Positions 43,226 through 54,311 of a DNA stretch of 64,000 nt are shown here, piece by piece (position 1 is the stretch's first letter; each line of letters opens with the position of its first letter). A program made the position numbers and the translations under genes. Source of the stretch: Spinacia oleracea (lineage: Eukaryota; Streptophyta; Magnoliopsida; Caryophyllales; Amaranthaceae); contig NC_079489.1 in assembly GCF_020520425.1 (NCBI RefSeq), positions 20,794,001 through 20,858,000 of the forward strand, in the 5' to 3' direction. The notes under the pieces were generated by a model, which saw only the letters and a list, made by a program, of their open reading frames with translations, had not been told where the DNA came from and ran no database searches.

Positions 43226-45164
43226 GTAAGTTTATATTTTTATTATTTTCATTTATTTGTTTTGATTTCAATGTTTTTGGTTTTGATTGTTTTCGATTTT
43301 ATATTTTGATTTTGGATAAAATGTGTTTAGAATTTTATTATTTTTCGTGTTTTCGCTGGATATTTCGATTTTGATTTGTTTCTTTGCTTTTGTTTTCTGC
43401 AGATTTTCTTATTTTTTTTTGCAATTGTACGTTATTTTTTGTTCGATTTTTATTCATAATTTTATTTATTATCAATGTATATAATGGTTTTTGAACTTCT
43501 GTCTCAGAAGTTGTACATGCCTTCCCATCTCCTTCACTGTATTTTTTATTAATATGATGTTAATGCACACATTATATTATATAATATTAAAAATCATTCA
43601 AATTTAATAAAAAATTGATATTATCTTATACCTTAATACTTTCTGAACCTCTGGCTGGGATTTAGTTGGTCTTCGCTTAAATTTGAGTATTAACCTTTGT
43701 GGTTGTTCTCTAGATTTTATAAATGTATAACTAATGAGTGTCCAGAGCAAAATTCAGTTTGAAGAAATGAATATTTTATGAAAACAAAATGAACATTTAA
43801 CATAAAAACAGTTATCATGAGTTTTAATAATAAAAAGGACTGAAGAAATGAACAAAAGTTCAAACATTGAAATTATGAATATAGTAGTTGAAATAATTGA
43901 AGATTTCTAAACCAAACTTAGTATATCAGAGTAAACGAACATTTTATTAAAAAGAATTGAATATTTTAGCAAAATAAATTGAACATTTTTCGCAGATGAG
44001 TGTAGATTTAAAATTTTACTGTAGAAAAATTGAATATTAGTACAAAGAACATTTCCATTATGAATATAATACTAGAAATAATTCATAGTATATTCCAAAA
44101 CAAAACTCTGTAACAAAATATATTCCAGAAAAAAAATTGAACATTTTATAAAAAGAAAATGAACTATCAAAATATATTGAATATGTTATAAAAAGAAAAT
44201 GAATATTTTATCAAAATATATTGAACATTTTGGAGACAGACAGTTACCATGATTTCTGGATTTAGTTTTTGGACATATGAATGAACAAATGTTCAAATCA
44301 TTTTAATTATATATATAACATTCGAAATAATTCAGTATTCCTAAAGAAAATCTCAGTAGACCAAAAAGGATATCCAGTTTGGAATATATGATCATTTTCC
44401 AAAAAGATATTGAATATTCTGCTATAATCAATTGAACATTTTGCATAAGATAGTTATCATGAGTTCTCAAGACTTAATTTATTTTACAGAGGAATGAACA
44501 AAACTCAGTGGACCAAAATGAATAGGAAAATTTGGTAATATTAATCCAACCTTTGACCGATTTTCTTTTATTAAGCCCACCTACGACATATTTTTTAATA
44601 ATCCCACATTTATTACCCAACAACTTTTATTGGGCCCAACATGTCATAAAACTGTTGTAAGCGGCATTATTTCTCTACATGGCAGTACTCTCTCTCGATA
44701 TATTCAGTCATCATCATCAATTCATCACCATCTCGTTGACTTTTTTACCGATTACCGGCCACTTAAGCCCAATAAAAGTCGTCGGGTAGTAAAGGTGGGA
44801 TTATTAAAAAATATGTCGTAGGTGGGATTAATAAAAGAAAATCGGCCAAAGGTTGGATTAATATTACCAAATTTTCCAAATGAATATCTAGCTTAAACAA
44901 TATGAACATTTTACACATAAATTGAACATCTAACATAAGATTAGAAAAACTCAACAAAAGTTCATCACATTTACATTATTATAATAATATTTAAATTAAT
45001 TGACATTCCCAATACAAATTTTAATCATCAATAAGATTATTGTTAAATCTCTATGAATATGAACAATGTATCATTAATTTGTATTTGTATTGTATCAAAT
45101 GTCAAAAACGGCACATTCGCAAATTAAATAGAAATAGATATTCAAAAACATAAAAATTACTTAC
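43226..45164. other. AT-rich interior with GAACATTTT-type repeats
   Basis: Words such as TGAACATTTTATAAAAAGAAAATGAAC recur. A loose unit of roughly 200-450 bp beginning CAGTTATCATGAGTTTT repeats at about 43810, 44245 and 44455. No coding. A MITE interrupts it at 44534-44868. Confidence 0.6.
44534..44868. mobile_element. MITE with ~88-bp terminal inverted repeats, 335 bp
   Basis: The left end from GGTAATATTAATCCAACC to AATAATCCCAC is inverted at the right with only a few mismatches. AAATTT flanks both ends (44528-44533 and 44869-44874), a possible 6-bp duplication, though that word is palindromic and so not decisive. Confidence 0.7.
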
Positions 45165-45786
45165 TGGAATGTGTCTATTTGCTTTTCAGCTTCAATTTCC
45201 TTCTCAATTTCGTATTTTCCAGTTCTGTGATAAAAAACCAATAGTTAGGGTTTGGTTAAATCATCACGCAACGAAAATGAACATTAAATTAAAAACGATT
45301 GAACATTAACATAAAATTGATTGAACATATGTAAATTAAAATGAATTTATCTACGAAAACTTAAAATAACTTACTCCTTCATGTCTGGTTGCTTTGCATT
45401 CCCGATTTTTTGCTCTTCACTAGATCTTCCAGTCCTATAGCCAAAAAAACAGAAGTTAGGGTTTGCTAACATCATAAACCAAAAAATTGACCATTATAAT
45501 GAAATTATTTGAACATTATAAAGAAAAATACTGAAAATAACTGAATTAAACAAATATTTAAGTAATAAAACAGTTGCATGTTCGAAATCTGAAATTAAAT
45601 TACACACGTTTCCTTTTTTTCTTTCGGCATATTCGTTTTTCTGAAATAGAACGAAAATAAGCAAAATTAGATTTCATTTTAGTTCGAAAATAAAATCGAA
45701 ACATCAGAATCAATTGTAATTACTTACTTTTTGCTTTTCGGTGGATTTTGAAGCTTGTTCATGTCAATTTCGTCACGAACATCCAT
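45165..45786 (-). CDS. Putative four-exon gene start at the right end of the palindrome element (partial)
   Basis: On the minus strand: exon 1 45728-45786 (59 bp), exon 2 45608-45640 (33 bp), exon 3 45375-45434 (60 bp), exon 4 45165-45224 (60 bp). Introns begin GTAAGT, GTGTGT, GTAAGT and GTAAGT; acceptors are CAG, TAG and CAG. All three internal junctions are phase 2, and the frame stays open through the four exons; unspliced it stops at once. The product is very hydrophilic (starts MDVRDEIDMNKLQNPPKSK; exon 2 Lys-rich; exons 3 and 4 Glu/Lys-rich). Exons 3 and 4 are equal in length and both encode TG(R/K) then an E-rich stretch, so they look like a tandem exon duplication. Further exons were not found. 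Function unknown; part of the mobile element rather than a host gene, I infer. Confidence 0.5.
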
Positions 45787-46040
45787 TTTTCTCTTTTTTT
45801 TTTCAGTAAAAAGAAGTCACAGATTTCTTCTCTTGATATTTTGTGGAAATTCAGCTTTAATAATGAATATTAGTAGCGGTTTGAAGAGAGAGAAAGTTGA
45901 TTGAGGTGGTTGCAGGAAGTTTAATGGCGGTTTTAAGAGAGAGAAAACAACGAAGTAGAAGAGTGGGCAGAGGAGAGAGAAATTTTTTTGCGTGCTGAGA
46001 ATTTGAAAGGTTTTCGAAATGATTTTCCTCTTTTTTTTTG

Positions 46041-46048
46041 TATTTATA
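46041..46048 (-). promoter_or_regulatory. TATA box for the minus-strand gene of the palindrome element
   Basis: The minus strand reads CCTATAAATAC about 255 bases upstream of the ATG at 45786 and about 90 bases inside the terminal palindromes. Confidence 0.5.
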
Positions 46049-46100
46049 GGCGATTTTTGCGCGAAATTTATTCCCATCACGTGCCACAATATTTGCTTAC

Positions 46101-46121
46101 CCGCGCGTGGGTTCCACGCGC
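46101..46121. repeat. GCGCGTGG/CCACGCGC hairpin
   Basis: Eight-bp arms with a GTT loop, between the TATA box and the right terminal palindromes. Confidence 0.6.
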
Positions 46122-46135
46122 CTAACAATGGCAGG

Positions 46136-46227
46136 GGGTACAGCCAAGTTGGCTGTACCTGGGTATTTTACCCAAACGACGCTGCACGTCGTTTTGGGCA
46201 GGGGGTACAGCCATCTTGGCTGTACCT
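46136..46227 (-). repeat. Right terminal module: two GTACAGCC palindromes
   Basis: Palindromes at 46136-46160 and 46203-46227, with AACGACGCTGCACGTCGTT between. Inverted in order relative to the left module. Confidence 0.85.
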
Positions 46228-46236
46228 GGGTATAGC

Positions 46237-46702
46237 ATTACAGGGGATATGAATGTCAAGTCAAGTAAATTAGTAGATCCTAGTCAAAATAGACTCTCTT
46301 TTTTATCTATCCTTTCTTATTAATGAAAACTAAAGCCAAAATCAGAAAATATTTAGGTTCTTAATAAAACGCACCATTAAAGAAAATGATTCAATTTGAG
46401 AAAAAAAAAATCAAGGAAGATTAATAATCTCATTGAAAAAAATCTCGCCGTGATAAATATTATTTTACACGGGGATTGCCTACTAAACACATTACAAATT
46501 AGGATGAGAAAAAGAAAAAAAAAAAAAAAAAAAAAGACCCTAAGCTTCCAATTGATGGTGAAGCCATTGGGGATGGCAAATAACCATACTCCTAAAAACT
46601 AAAAAGGTAAAAAAAATAATTACTTCACATAATTATATTTTGGTTTTTTTGGTTTTTAATAAGTTGGCTTCTCCAAAGCATTATCCAAAATAACATATTA
46701 TC
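46237..46702. repeat. Copy 2 of the 461/466-bp segment, between inverted palindromes
   Basis: Matches 27457-27917 except for longer A-runs (for example at about 46435 and 46515). To its left is ...TGTACCTGGGTATAGC, to its right GGTAAATTTTTGGCTATACCCGGGTACAGCC, so the segment is bracketed by inverted copies of the palindrome module. This looks like host DNA captured by the element family. Confidence 0.85.
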
Positions 46703-46723
46703 GGTAAATTTTTGGCTATACCC

Positions 46724-46772
46724 GGGTACAGCCAAAGCTGGCTGTACCCCCATCCAAAACGATGTCGTTTTG
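46724..46772 (+). repeat. Fifth palindrome module
   Basis: GGGTACAGCCA...TGGCTGTACCC at 46724-46749, followed by AAAACGATGTCGTTTT. Confidence 0.85.
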
Positions 46773-49197
46773 TGTTGTTTAAAATGAACATTAATATACT
46801 GGTACAAAAATGAACATTTACTATTTCGGAAATGAACATTTATTTATTTATTTGGAATGAACATTTACTATTTTGGAAATGAACATTTATTTATTTATTT
46901 GGAAATAAACTACAAAAATGAACATTTACTATTTCGAAAAAGAACATTTATTTAGTTATTTGGAATGAACATTTACTATTTTGGAAATGAACATTTATTT
47001 ATTTATTTGGAAATAAACAATATAGGCGCTTGTAAAAACATAAAAGACCAATGAAGTGAACAATTTCATTATGAACATTAACCATATATTTATTGTGAAC
47101 AAACAAATAAACAAGAAAGAACAAATAATTCAACAAAAAAGAACAAACAATATAAAAAAGAACATAAAATTCCAGAAAAAAGAACAACCAATACAACAAT
47201 TATGAACAATTTTATGATGAATTTTAAAGCCAACATGAAAAAACAAACAATACAACATGAAAGAACAAATACTGGTACAAAAATGAACATTTACTATTTC
47301 GGAAATGAACATTTATTTATTTATTTGGAATGAACATTTACTATTTTGGAAATGAACATTTATTTATTTATTTGGAAATAAACTACAAAAATGAACATTT
47401 ACTATTTCGGAAATGAACATTTATTTATTTATTTGGAATGAACATTTACTATTTTGGAAATGAACATTTATTTATTTATTTGGAAATAAACAATATAGGC
47501 GCTTGTAAAAACATAAAAGACCAATGAAGTGAACAATTTCATTATGAATTTTAAAGCCAACATGAAAGAACGAACAATACAACAAGAAAGAACAAACAAT
47601 AAAGCAGATAATTATTATGAACAAAAAAATAAACAAAAAATAACAAATAATTCAACAAAAAAGAACAAACAATATAAAAAAGAACATAAAATTCCAGAAA
47701 AAAGAACAAACAATACAACAATTATGAACAATTTTATGATAATTTTAAAGCCAACATGAAAGAACAAACAATACAACAATAAGTTTGATGAATGAATTTA
47801 AAAAACAAGAAAGAACAAACAGTACAACAAGAAAGAACAAACAATACAAAAAGAAAGAATAAAAGATTAATGAAGAGTTTAATTATGAACATTAACCATA
47901 TGATTATTATAAACAAACAAATAAACAAGAAAGAACAAACAATATTAAAAAAAAACATAAAGTTCTAGAAGAAAGAACAAAAAATACAACAATTATGAAA
48001 ATTTGATGATGAATTTAAAAAACAACATGAAAGAACAAACAGTACAACAAAAATGAACAAACAGTACAACAAGAAAGAACAAACAGTACAATAAGAATGA
48101 ACAAACAGTACAATAAAAAAGAACAAACAGTCGACAAGAATGAACAAACAATATGAGCGCGTCATTTTTGGGGGGTACCGTCAAAATTGGCTGTACCCCT
48201 ATTCAAAATGAACATTTACTATTTCGGAAATGAACATTTATTCATTTATTTGGAAATGAACATTTACTATTTCGGAAATGAACATTTGCTATTTTGGAAA
48301 TGAACATTTACTTATTTTTTTGGAAATGAATATTTATCTATTCATTCAAATATGAACTTTTATCTAATTCTTTAGCAATCCTCATTTATTCAACCAATTT
48401 AGAAATGAACAATGGGTATTTACAAATTTTAAAATGAACTTAGTTATTGCATTACTATGTTATTACTTTGAACATATATTTACATATATTGAGCAATCAA
48501 AACATGTCAAATAACATATTTTACAAAAAAATTTGAATATTTTAGGCATTGTCTATGTAAAATTGTACTTGAATTACAAGATATTGGTAGAAATCATCCA
48601 CTTATTTTTCTATATCTTCAATCTTGAATCTTTCTTTTGATGTATTCTCGAGTTCTTATACTTTTGAATGTGTGTATGAAGTGTGATTTGAACATAATAT
48701 TTGACTTTCACGGTTTCAATTTCCTCATTGTTGTAGGTTGAAAATGAAAATAGTAAGTAATTTGATATGATGATGACAACTAATTTAAAAATGAACATTT
48801 ACTGATTTGAAAATGATGAGCATACAAAGAAAACAAATATGTTATAAAGAAAGAACAATGGTTTAAAAGATGCTCAATAATAGAACAAGAAAGAACAAAT
48901 AATACAAATTAAAAGGTATGAACAAATAAAACAAAAAAGTATGAACAATTTCATTATGAACATTAACCAAATGATTATTATGAACAAACAATTCAACAAA
49001 AAAGAACAAACAATATAAAAAAGAATATAAAATTCCAGAAGAAATAACAAACAATACAACATAAAAGAACAAACAATATAAAAAAGAACATAAAATTCCA
49101 GAAGAAAGAACAAACAATACAACAATTATGAACAATTTTATGATGGGTTTAAAAAACAACATGAAAGAACAAACAATACATGCGCGACGTTTTTTTG
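46773..49197. repeat. GAACA-rich repeat field
   Basis: Dense tandem and dispersed repeats: ATGAACATTTACTATTTCGG and GAACATTTATTTATTTATTTGG units (~105 bp) in the left third, and AAAGAACAAACAATACAAC units further right. A block of about 473 bp starting TACTGGTACAAAAATGAAC is tandemly duplicated (46798-47270 and 47271-~47740). No stop-free coding of note; open frames here are repeat artefacts (Phe/Leu/Cys-rich on the minus strand). Confidence 0.75.
48173..48198 (+). repeat. Sixth palindrome module (degenerate)
   Basis: GGGTACCGTCA...TGGCTGTACCC, preceded by GCGCGTCATTTTTGG; similar leaders precede the first and seventh modules. Confidence 0.65.
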
Positions 49198-49223
49198 GGG
49201 TACAACCAGAGCTGGATGTACCC
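49198..49223 (+). repeat. Seventh palindrome module (degenerate)
   Basis: GGGTACAACCA...TGGATGTACCC, preceded by GCGCGACGTTTTTTT. It marks the right limit of the repeat field. Confidence 0.65.
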
Positions 49224-49389
49224 AGGTACAACAGTTAGGGGTTAGGCTCTACAACATTTTACATGAACTTCAAAGAGCTCACCAACACAACCACAACTAT
49301 AGCTTTCACCATATATAATTTTTTTTACTATAAGCTTAATTTGCATAATTAAATAAAGTTTACATATCGTAACTAGTAAATGTACCATA

Positions 49390-49717
49390 CTCCCTCCGTC
49401 CCGGAATACTCGACCCGGTTTGACCGGCACAGAGTTTAAGGGACTTGAATTGACTTATTTAATTTAATAGGTAGTAGTTGATAGTGGGGTATTATTTTAA
49501 TGTAGTTAGTGGGATTTGGGTTAAGAGGTGGGGTTGGGAGAGAGTAGGGGTTGAATTTTTAATTATTTTGTGTATGGAGTAGGGGGTAGGTGGGTTAATA
49601 GGGGTAGAGTGAGAAATAATATAATATTATTAGAATATTTCCATTTTTAGAAACAGGTCAAGTATTAAGGGACGAACCGATAAGGAAAACAGGTCAAGTA
49701 TTCCGGGACGGAGGGAG
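49390..49717. mobile_element. Stowaway MITE, 328 bp
   Basis: CTCCCTCCGTCCCGGAATACT at the left, AGTATTCCGGGACGGAGGGAG at the right, and TA duplications at 49388-49389 and 49718-49719. The inverted repeats are nearly perfect over 25 bp or more. Confidence 0.9.
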
Positions 49718-49951
49718 TATGTCTTTGAGCCACGAAAAGCAACCATCATGCATTCGACCCGCTTCATGCTTATAGGCTGTAATTGGTTCATTATGCTCCC
49801 TTTTGTTGCAAGTTAGTGTATCAACTACGCCCCATCTTTCAAGAACCATAAAACAAATACCACTAATTAAAGACTTTCACTCACGTCATCCAACTATACA
49901 TACCATTGTAAACCTACATGTTCACAATGGCCGAATGGTCTGAAGCAATAA

Positions 49952-50596
49952 GTGCTTGGTTGGATATTTTACAATGACGATGTAGTTTTATTAAAGAAGG
50001 CGCGACCATATCAAATTGAAAATTGGTGTCTTCAATTTGCGAAAGTTTGTAAGTTAGTCGATGACGTATGGAGAGTTAATAGTCAAGGTTCTCCTATGTT
50101 TTTGCTCTCTCGAAAGCTAGTTACCCTTCGTCTTAAAATTAAGTCATGGTGCCTTAGGAATAAAAATCATGGGGTGTCAACTGGAGAGAGATGAATGAGA
50201 ACCTTAATACTATTGGTTCATCTGTGGAGAATATACACTAAGGGGAGGAATATATTGACAAAGTTGACAATGCTTTCTCTGAAGCGTTTATCAAGGTTCT
50301 TTTCTGGAAGCAAAGAATGAAGGAACGTTGGGTGGCTGAAGGGGATTTGCCAACATCGCTGCTTTATTCTAGAGTTAAGGTCAGGAAGAAAAATAATGAA
50401 ATATTAACTCTTAAAGATCAAAATGGAACATGGGTTGAGGGGCAACAGCAAGTTCAGGGACTAGTGGTTGATTCCCTTAAGAACGTTTTCAATTGTGATC
50501 GTGCTCTACCGAATAATTAATGAGGATATTGAGATGGTTATAAGGGAATTAGATTTCCCTAGGCTCACAGATGCTCATGTCTCTATTCTAGAACAC
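49952..50596 (+). pseudogene. LINE ORF2 fragment before the reverse transcriptase core
   Basis: Two frames (49952-50194 and 50317-50520) match the linker between endonuclease and RT in plant LINEs, with motifs such as WVAEGDLPTSLLYSRVKVRK. Stops and a frame change separate them. The segment continues across the solo LTR into 52034. Confidence 0.65.
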
Positions 50597-52033
50597 TGTT
50601 AGGTTATGATACATATGACAATTCATAAATCATGCGGAAAAACCATAAAGCCAGGAAAACATATTATTTTCGCATAATCATTTAGCATAGAATAGATGCA
50701 TACATGTTGCAGCGTGCCTTGCCTAGCTGCGCCCGAACCGAACAAGAACAAGTCTTTAGGACTCCAAATGTCGTCCCTCCGTAGATAGTCCACAGTACGT
50801 CCGGATCCGCCTCAAGTTAGACCAACTAGAATCGCCCTTAAGGTTACTAGGAATTTCGGCTATGTGTTTGCAAGTGTATGGATGATTTTTCTTTCAAAAA
50901 CTTACCCTTTGAATACTTCAATCGTACCTGCAAATAATAACCCTAGGCTCTTATTTATAGAGGTATGGAAAAGGAACTGGAATCCTATTAGGATACTAAT
51001 TAGTTAAACTAGAATCCTAGTAGGACTCTAACTAACTAATTTTATCCTTTTAGGATTAGGAATTTAATCATCAAACAAATCCTATACAATTTAGGTTTCG
51101 TATGTGAACACAAACTCTACACGAGCATGACCCACGAGCGTGCAGGCCATGCCCGCGCACAGCCCACACGGCCGCTCGGCCCACGCGAGCCGCAAGCCCA
51201 CGCGAGCAGCAGCACAGCTCGCAGCCCATTGCTGCTCGCGCTGCGCGCGCTGCCATGGCCTGCTGGGCCTGGCCTTGCGCTGGGCCTGGCGTGGCCTTGG
51301 CTGTTCGTGTGGCGCGCTTGGCTTGCTGGGCGATGGCCTGGCTTCGTGCTGGGCCCTCGTCCGGCATGCCTCGTCCGATGCTTATTCGTACGATACGCTT
51401 CCGATTAAATTCCCGGTTCCGGAATTCATTTCCGATACGAACAATATTTAATATTTTCGATTCCGGAATTAATTTCCGTTTCGAACAAATATTTAATATT
51501 TCCGTTTCCGGAATTATTTTCCGATTCCGATAATATTTCCGATTCTGACAATATTTCCGTTTCCGGCAATATTTCAGATTCCGGCAATATTTCCATTTCC
51601 GATAATATTTTCCCGATACGTACCATGTTTCCGTTTCCGGCAACATCTACGATTTGGATAATATTTATATTTCCGATACGATCCATATTTCCGTTTCCGG
51701 CAATATCATCGTTTCCGGAGTATTCATTTCTTGCTTGTGACGATCTCAGCTCCCACTGAAACCAAGATCCGTCGATTCCGAATATCCATAGATAGAGTAT
51801 TTAATGCCATTAAATACTTGATCCGTTTACGTACTATTTGTGTGACCCTACGGGTTCAGTCAAGAGTAAGCTGTGGATTAATATCAATAATTCCACTTGA
51901 ACTGAAGCGGCCTCTAGCTAGGCATTCAGCTCACTTGATCTCACTGAATTATTAACTTGTTAATTAATACTGAACCGCACTTATTAGACTTAACATAGAA
52001 TGCATACTTGGACCAAGGGCATTATTTCCTTCA
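50597..52033 (-). repeat. Solo LTR of the Copia family inside the LINE, with 5-bp duplication
   Basis: In minus sense it runs TGAAGGAAATAATGCCC at 52033 to CATAACCTAACA at 50597. AACAC lies directly on both sides (50592-50596 and 52034-52038). It has the CGGAAATATT array (51420-51710) and a GC-rich block (51130-51370), and is closer in sequence to the Copia element at 12396-22098 than the other solo LTR is. It post-dates the LINE. Confidence 0.92.
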
Positions 52034-53491
52034 AACACACCTTTACTGATAAAGAAATTAAGGATTTCATGTTTGCTATGGATGATTCGAAATCTCCAGG
52101 TCTGGATGGTTTTACTGTTGATTTCTTTAAAAAACATTGGGTGAGGGTGGGTTTTTCGGTTTGTGAAGCGGTTTGTAGTTTCTTGACTACAGGTTACCTC
52201 CTCAAAGAATGAAATCATTCCTTGTTGGTTATGATTTCAAAGCGGGATATTCCAGAAAATACTGGGCATCTAAGGCCAATAAGCTTGCGCAATACAGTGT
52301 ATAAGTGTGCTTCAAAATGTATGGTTGCAAGGTTGAAATTGGTTCTTCCCAGCATTATTTTGCCTTCTCAACATGCGTTTATTTCTGGTAGATTCATGAC
52401 AGATAATATTCTTCTGAGTCACGAGGTTATCGAAAAAATTAATGGACGTCGTCGAGGTGGGACCAACCTTGCTTCTTTAAAGATTGATATGAGCAAGGCA
52501 TATGATAGAGTGCACTGGGTTTTTCTTCTTCAAATTCTACGAGCGTATGGTTTTCCGCAACATTGGATTCAGTTAATCTATCAGTGTATTTCAACAGTTT
52601 CTTACAAAGTGTTAATTTATGGTCATACTTCAGATTAGTTCAGACCAAATTGCGAAATTCGTCAAGGTGATCCCTTATCCCCCTTTCTCTTTCTCTTCTG
52701 CATGGACATTTTGTCTCGAATGCTTCAATTAGGAAACGATTTAAATCATTTCAAAGGTATTAAACCTAACAAGGGAAACCCCGTAAATGACCCACCTTTT
52801 CTTTGCGGATGACGCTCTTCCATTCTTCACTGCTACCAAGGATAATTATTCTGCAGTTTCTAAGATCCTCCAACGGTTTTGTGGGATTTCCGGACAACAA
52901 CTAAATTTGCAAAAATCCTTCTTTAAAGTTATTCCAAATACCCCCTCAGCTGAGCGGCAAAATTTCAAAGATATTCTGAGAATGGATTTGGTCCAGAATC
53001 TTGGAACACATCTAGGGGTTCCAATTGATCTTGCGGGGAAAAAACACACTAATTTCCCATTTATAGTGGATAAGGTTGCAGGGAAAATCTCTGCTTGGAA
53101 TTCGTGTTGCCTTTCTCAAAGACAAAAATTAGTCTTGATTAATTCAGTTCTAATAGCTATGGCTTCTCATGTTTTTAGTTGTTTGGAAGTTCCTGTGTCG
53201 ATAACGACGAAATTGGACTCAATTATCACTAGGTTTTTTTGGGCTGGTAAAGCCAGCAAGGGAATACATTGGGTGAATAGGAATATTCTACATTTACCTC
53301 GAGGGCTTGGGAGTTTGGGTATTCGGAGTTCTTCTTGCCTTAATAAAGCTTTACTTATGAAGTTAGTTTGGAGATTACATAGTAAACCCAATTCTATGTT
53401 GGCTGAGGTTGTTAATACAAATTTTTTAAAACCCCTAAGGACTGGAATTCAAGCTTCTCTGGTTGGTCGTGGGTTGTCTTTGGGTATGTGA
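52034..53491 (+). pseudogene. LINE reverse transcriptase core (decayed)
   Basis: Frames 52034-52212, 52222-52638 and 52787-53491 carry RVT_1 motifs in order: SPGLDGFTVDFFKKHW, FISGRFMTDN, LKIDMSKAYDRVHW and FADDALPFF in place of the usual FADD active-site context. There is a stop at 52210, a stop and frame change near 52640-52790, and another shift near 53465. Not functional. Confidence 0.8.
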
Positions 53492-54155
53492 GGAATGGGA
53501 AGAGCCAGCAACCACATTCTTCGGGGCTGTAATTGGAAAGTTGGTAACGGGAAGAAGATTGTGGCAGGAAGAGATAAACGGTGATACACCCGTTTTTAGC
53601 TCTACGGTTACTCTCAGGCAGGCTAAGGATTGGAAGATTCATCATTTCATCCTTCCTTCGGGTTCGGGTTGGAATCATGGGGAAATTAATTCCTGTTTTG
53701 AGTTCTCCGACGCTCGAAGAATAGTAGGTATGGAACTTCCTTCTGATGAGGCTGAAGATTTCCTTTACTGGAAATTTCATAAATCAGGGAATCTGACAGT
53801 TAAATCAGCCTACGCTATGCTAGCATCAGAAGATGCAAATGAACTTGGCTTTGATATAGGGAATGGTGTTTACAAGACCTTATGGTCTATGAACATTCTT
53901 CCTAAAAGGAAATTGTTCTTGTGGAAACTTCTTCATAAGGGTATCGCTACTAAGGTTAATCTTGGGCGAAGAGGTATTCAACTTTCTATGATGTGTGATC
54001 TTTGTGGTACAGGGGATGAAGATATTCAACATCTCTTCCGGTTTTGTGATATAGCGCAACAAGTTTGGAGGATTGGATCGTTAGTAATCCATTCAGAATT
54101 CAACAAAACTATGTCTTTTAAAGAGTGGTTTCTGTTTTATATTCGACTATTCTAA
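53463..54155 (+). pseudogene. LINE zf-RVT region (decayed)
   Basis: Contains the zinc-binding reverse-transcriptase tail seen in plant LINEs: WKLLHKGIATKVNLGRRG, then CDLCGTGDEDIQHLF and FCDIAQQVW. It overlaps the previous frame by a shift. Confidence 0.7.
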
Positions 54156-54311
54156 CGTCATGATGGAAAGAATAGCCCAAGATGTATTTATTTTATTAGT
54201 ACTCTTTGGGGTTTGTGATTAGCTAGGAATAACCGCATTTTTAGGAAGGAAGCTACTATTGTTTCCGTTGTTCTCGCTTTCATTAAGATTGGCCTGGTCC
54301 AACATGGAATT

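Larger units (their letters stand above)
42913..46230. mobile_element. Unclassified element with paired-palindrome ends and inward-facing gene starts
   Basis: Each end has two copies of an 11-bp-armed palindrome (GGGTACAGCCA, 3-4 nt, TGGCTGTACCC) with AACGACGTCGT-type palindromes between or after them: 42913-43009 at the left, 46136-46227 at the right, in inverted overall order. Just inside each end is a first exon with an immediate GTAAGT donor, pointing inward: plus strand at 43147-43225, minus strand at 45786 downward. The middle (43.4-45.1 kb) is AT-rich, repetitive and non-coding. The layout recalls MuDR, where two genes converge from the two terminal repeats, but I recognise no transposase and found no target duplication. 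Confidence 0.55.

Noticed and set aside
47090-49231. Minus-strand Phe/Leu/Cys-rich frames that look like membrane proteins
   Set aside because: They are translations of the GAACA/ATTT repeat field; the hydrophobic look comes from repeated TTGTTC/TTTAT.
42887-49238. Possible target duplication (AGTTAGG near 42887 and near 49233) for the whole palindrome region
   Set aside because: Only seven bases match, flanking bases differ, and the orientation of the end modules does not fit a single simple element.
49927-49950. ATGGCCGAATGGTCTGAAGC at the LINE 5' end resembles a tRNA-Leu/Ser D-arm
   Set aside because: No B-box or T-arm follows at tRNA spacing; it is more simply LINE sequence at the truncation point.
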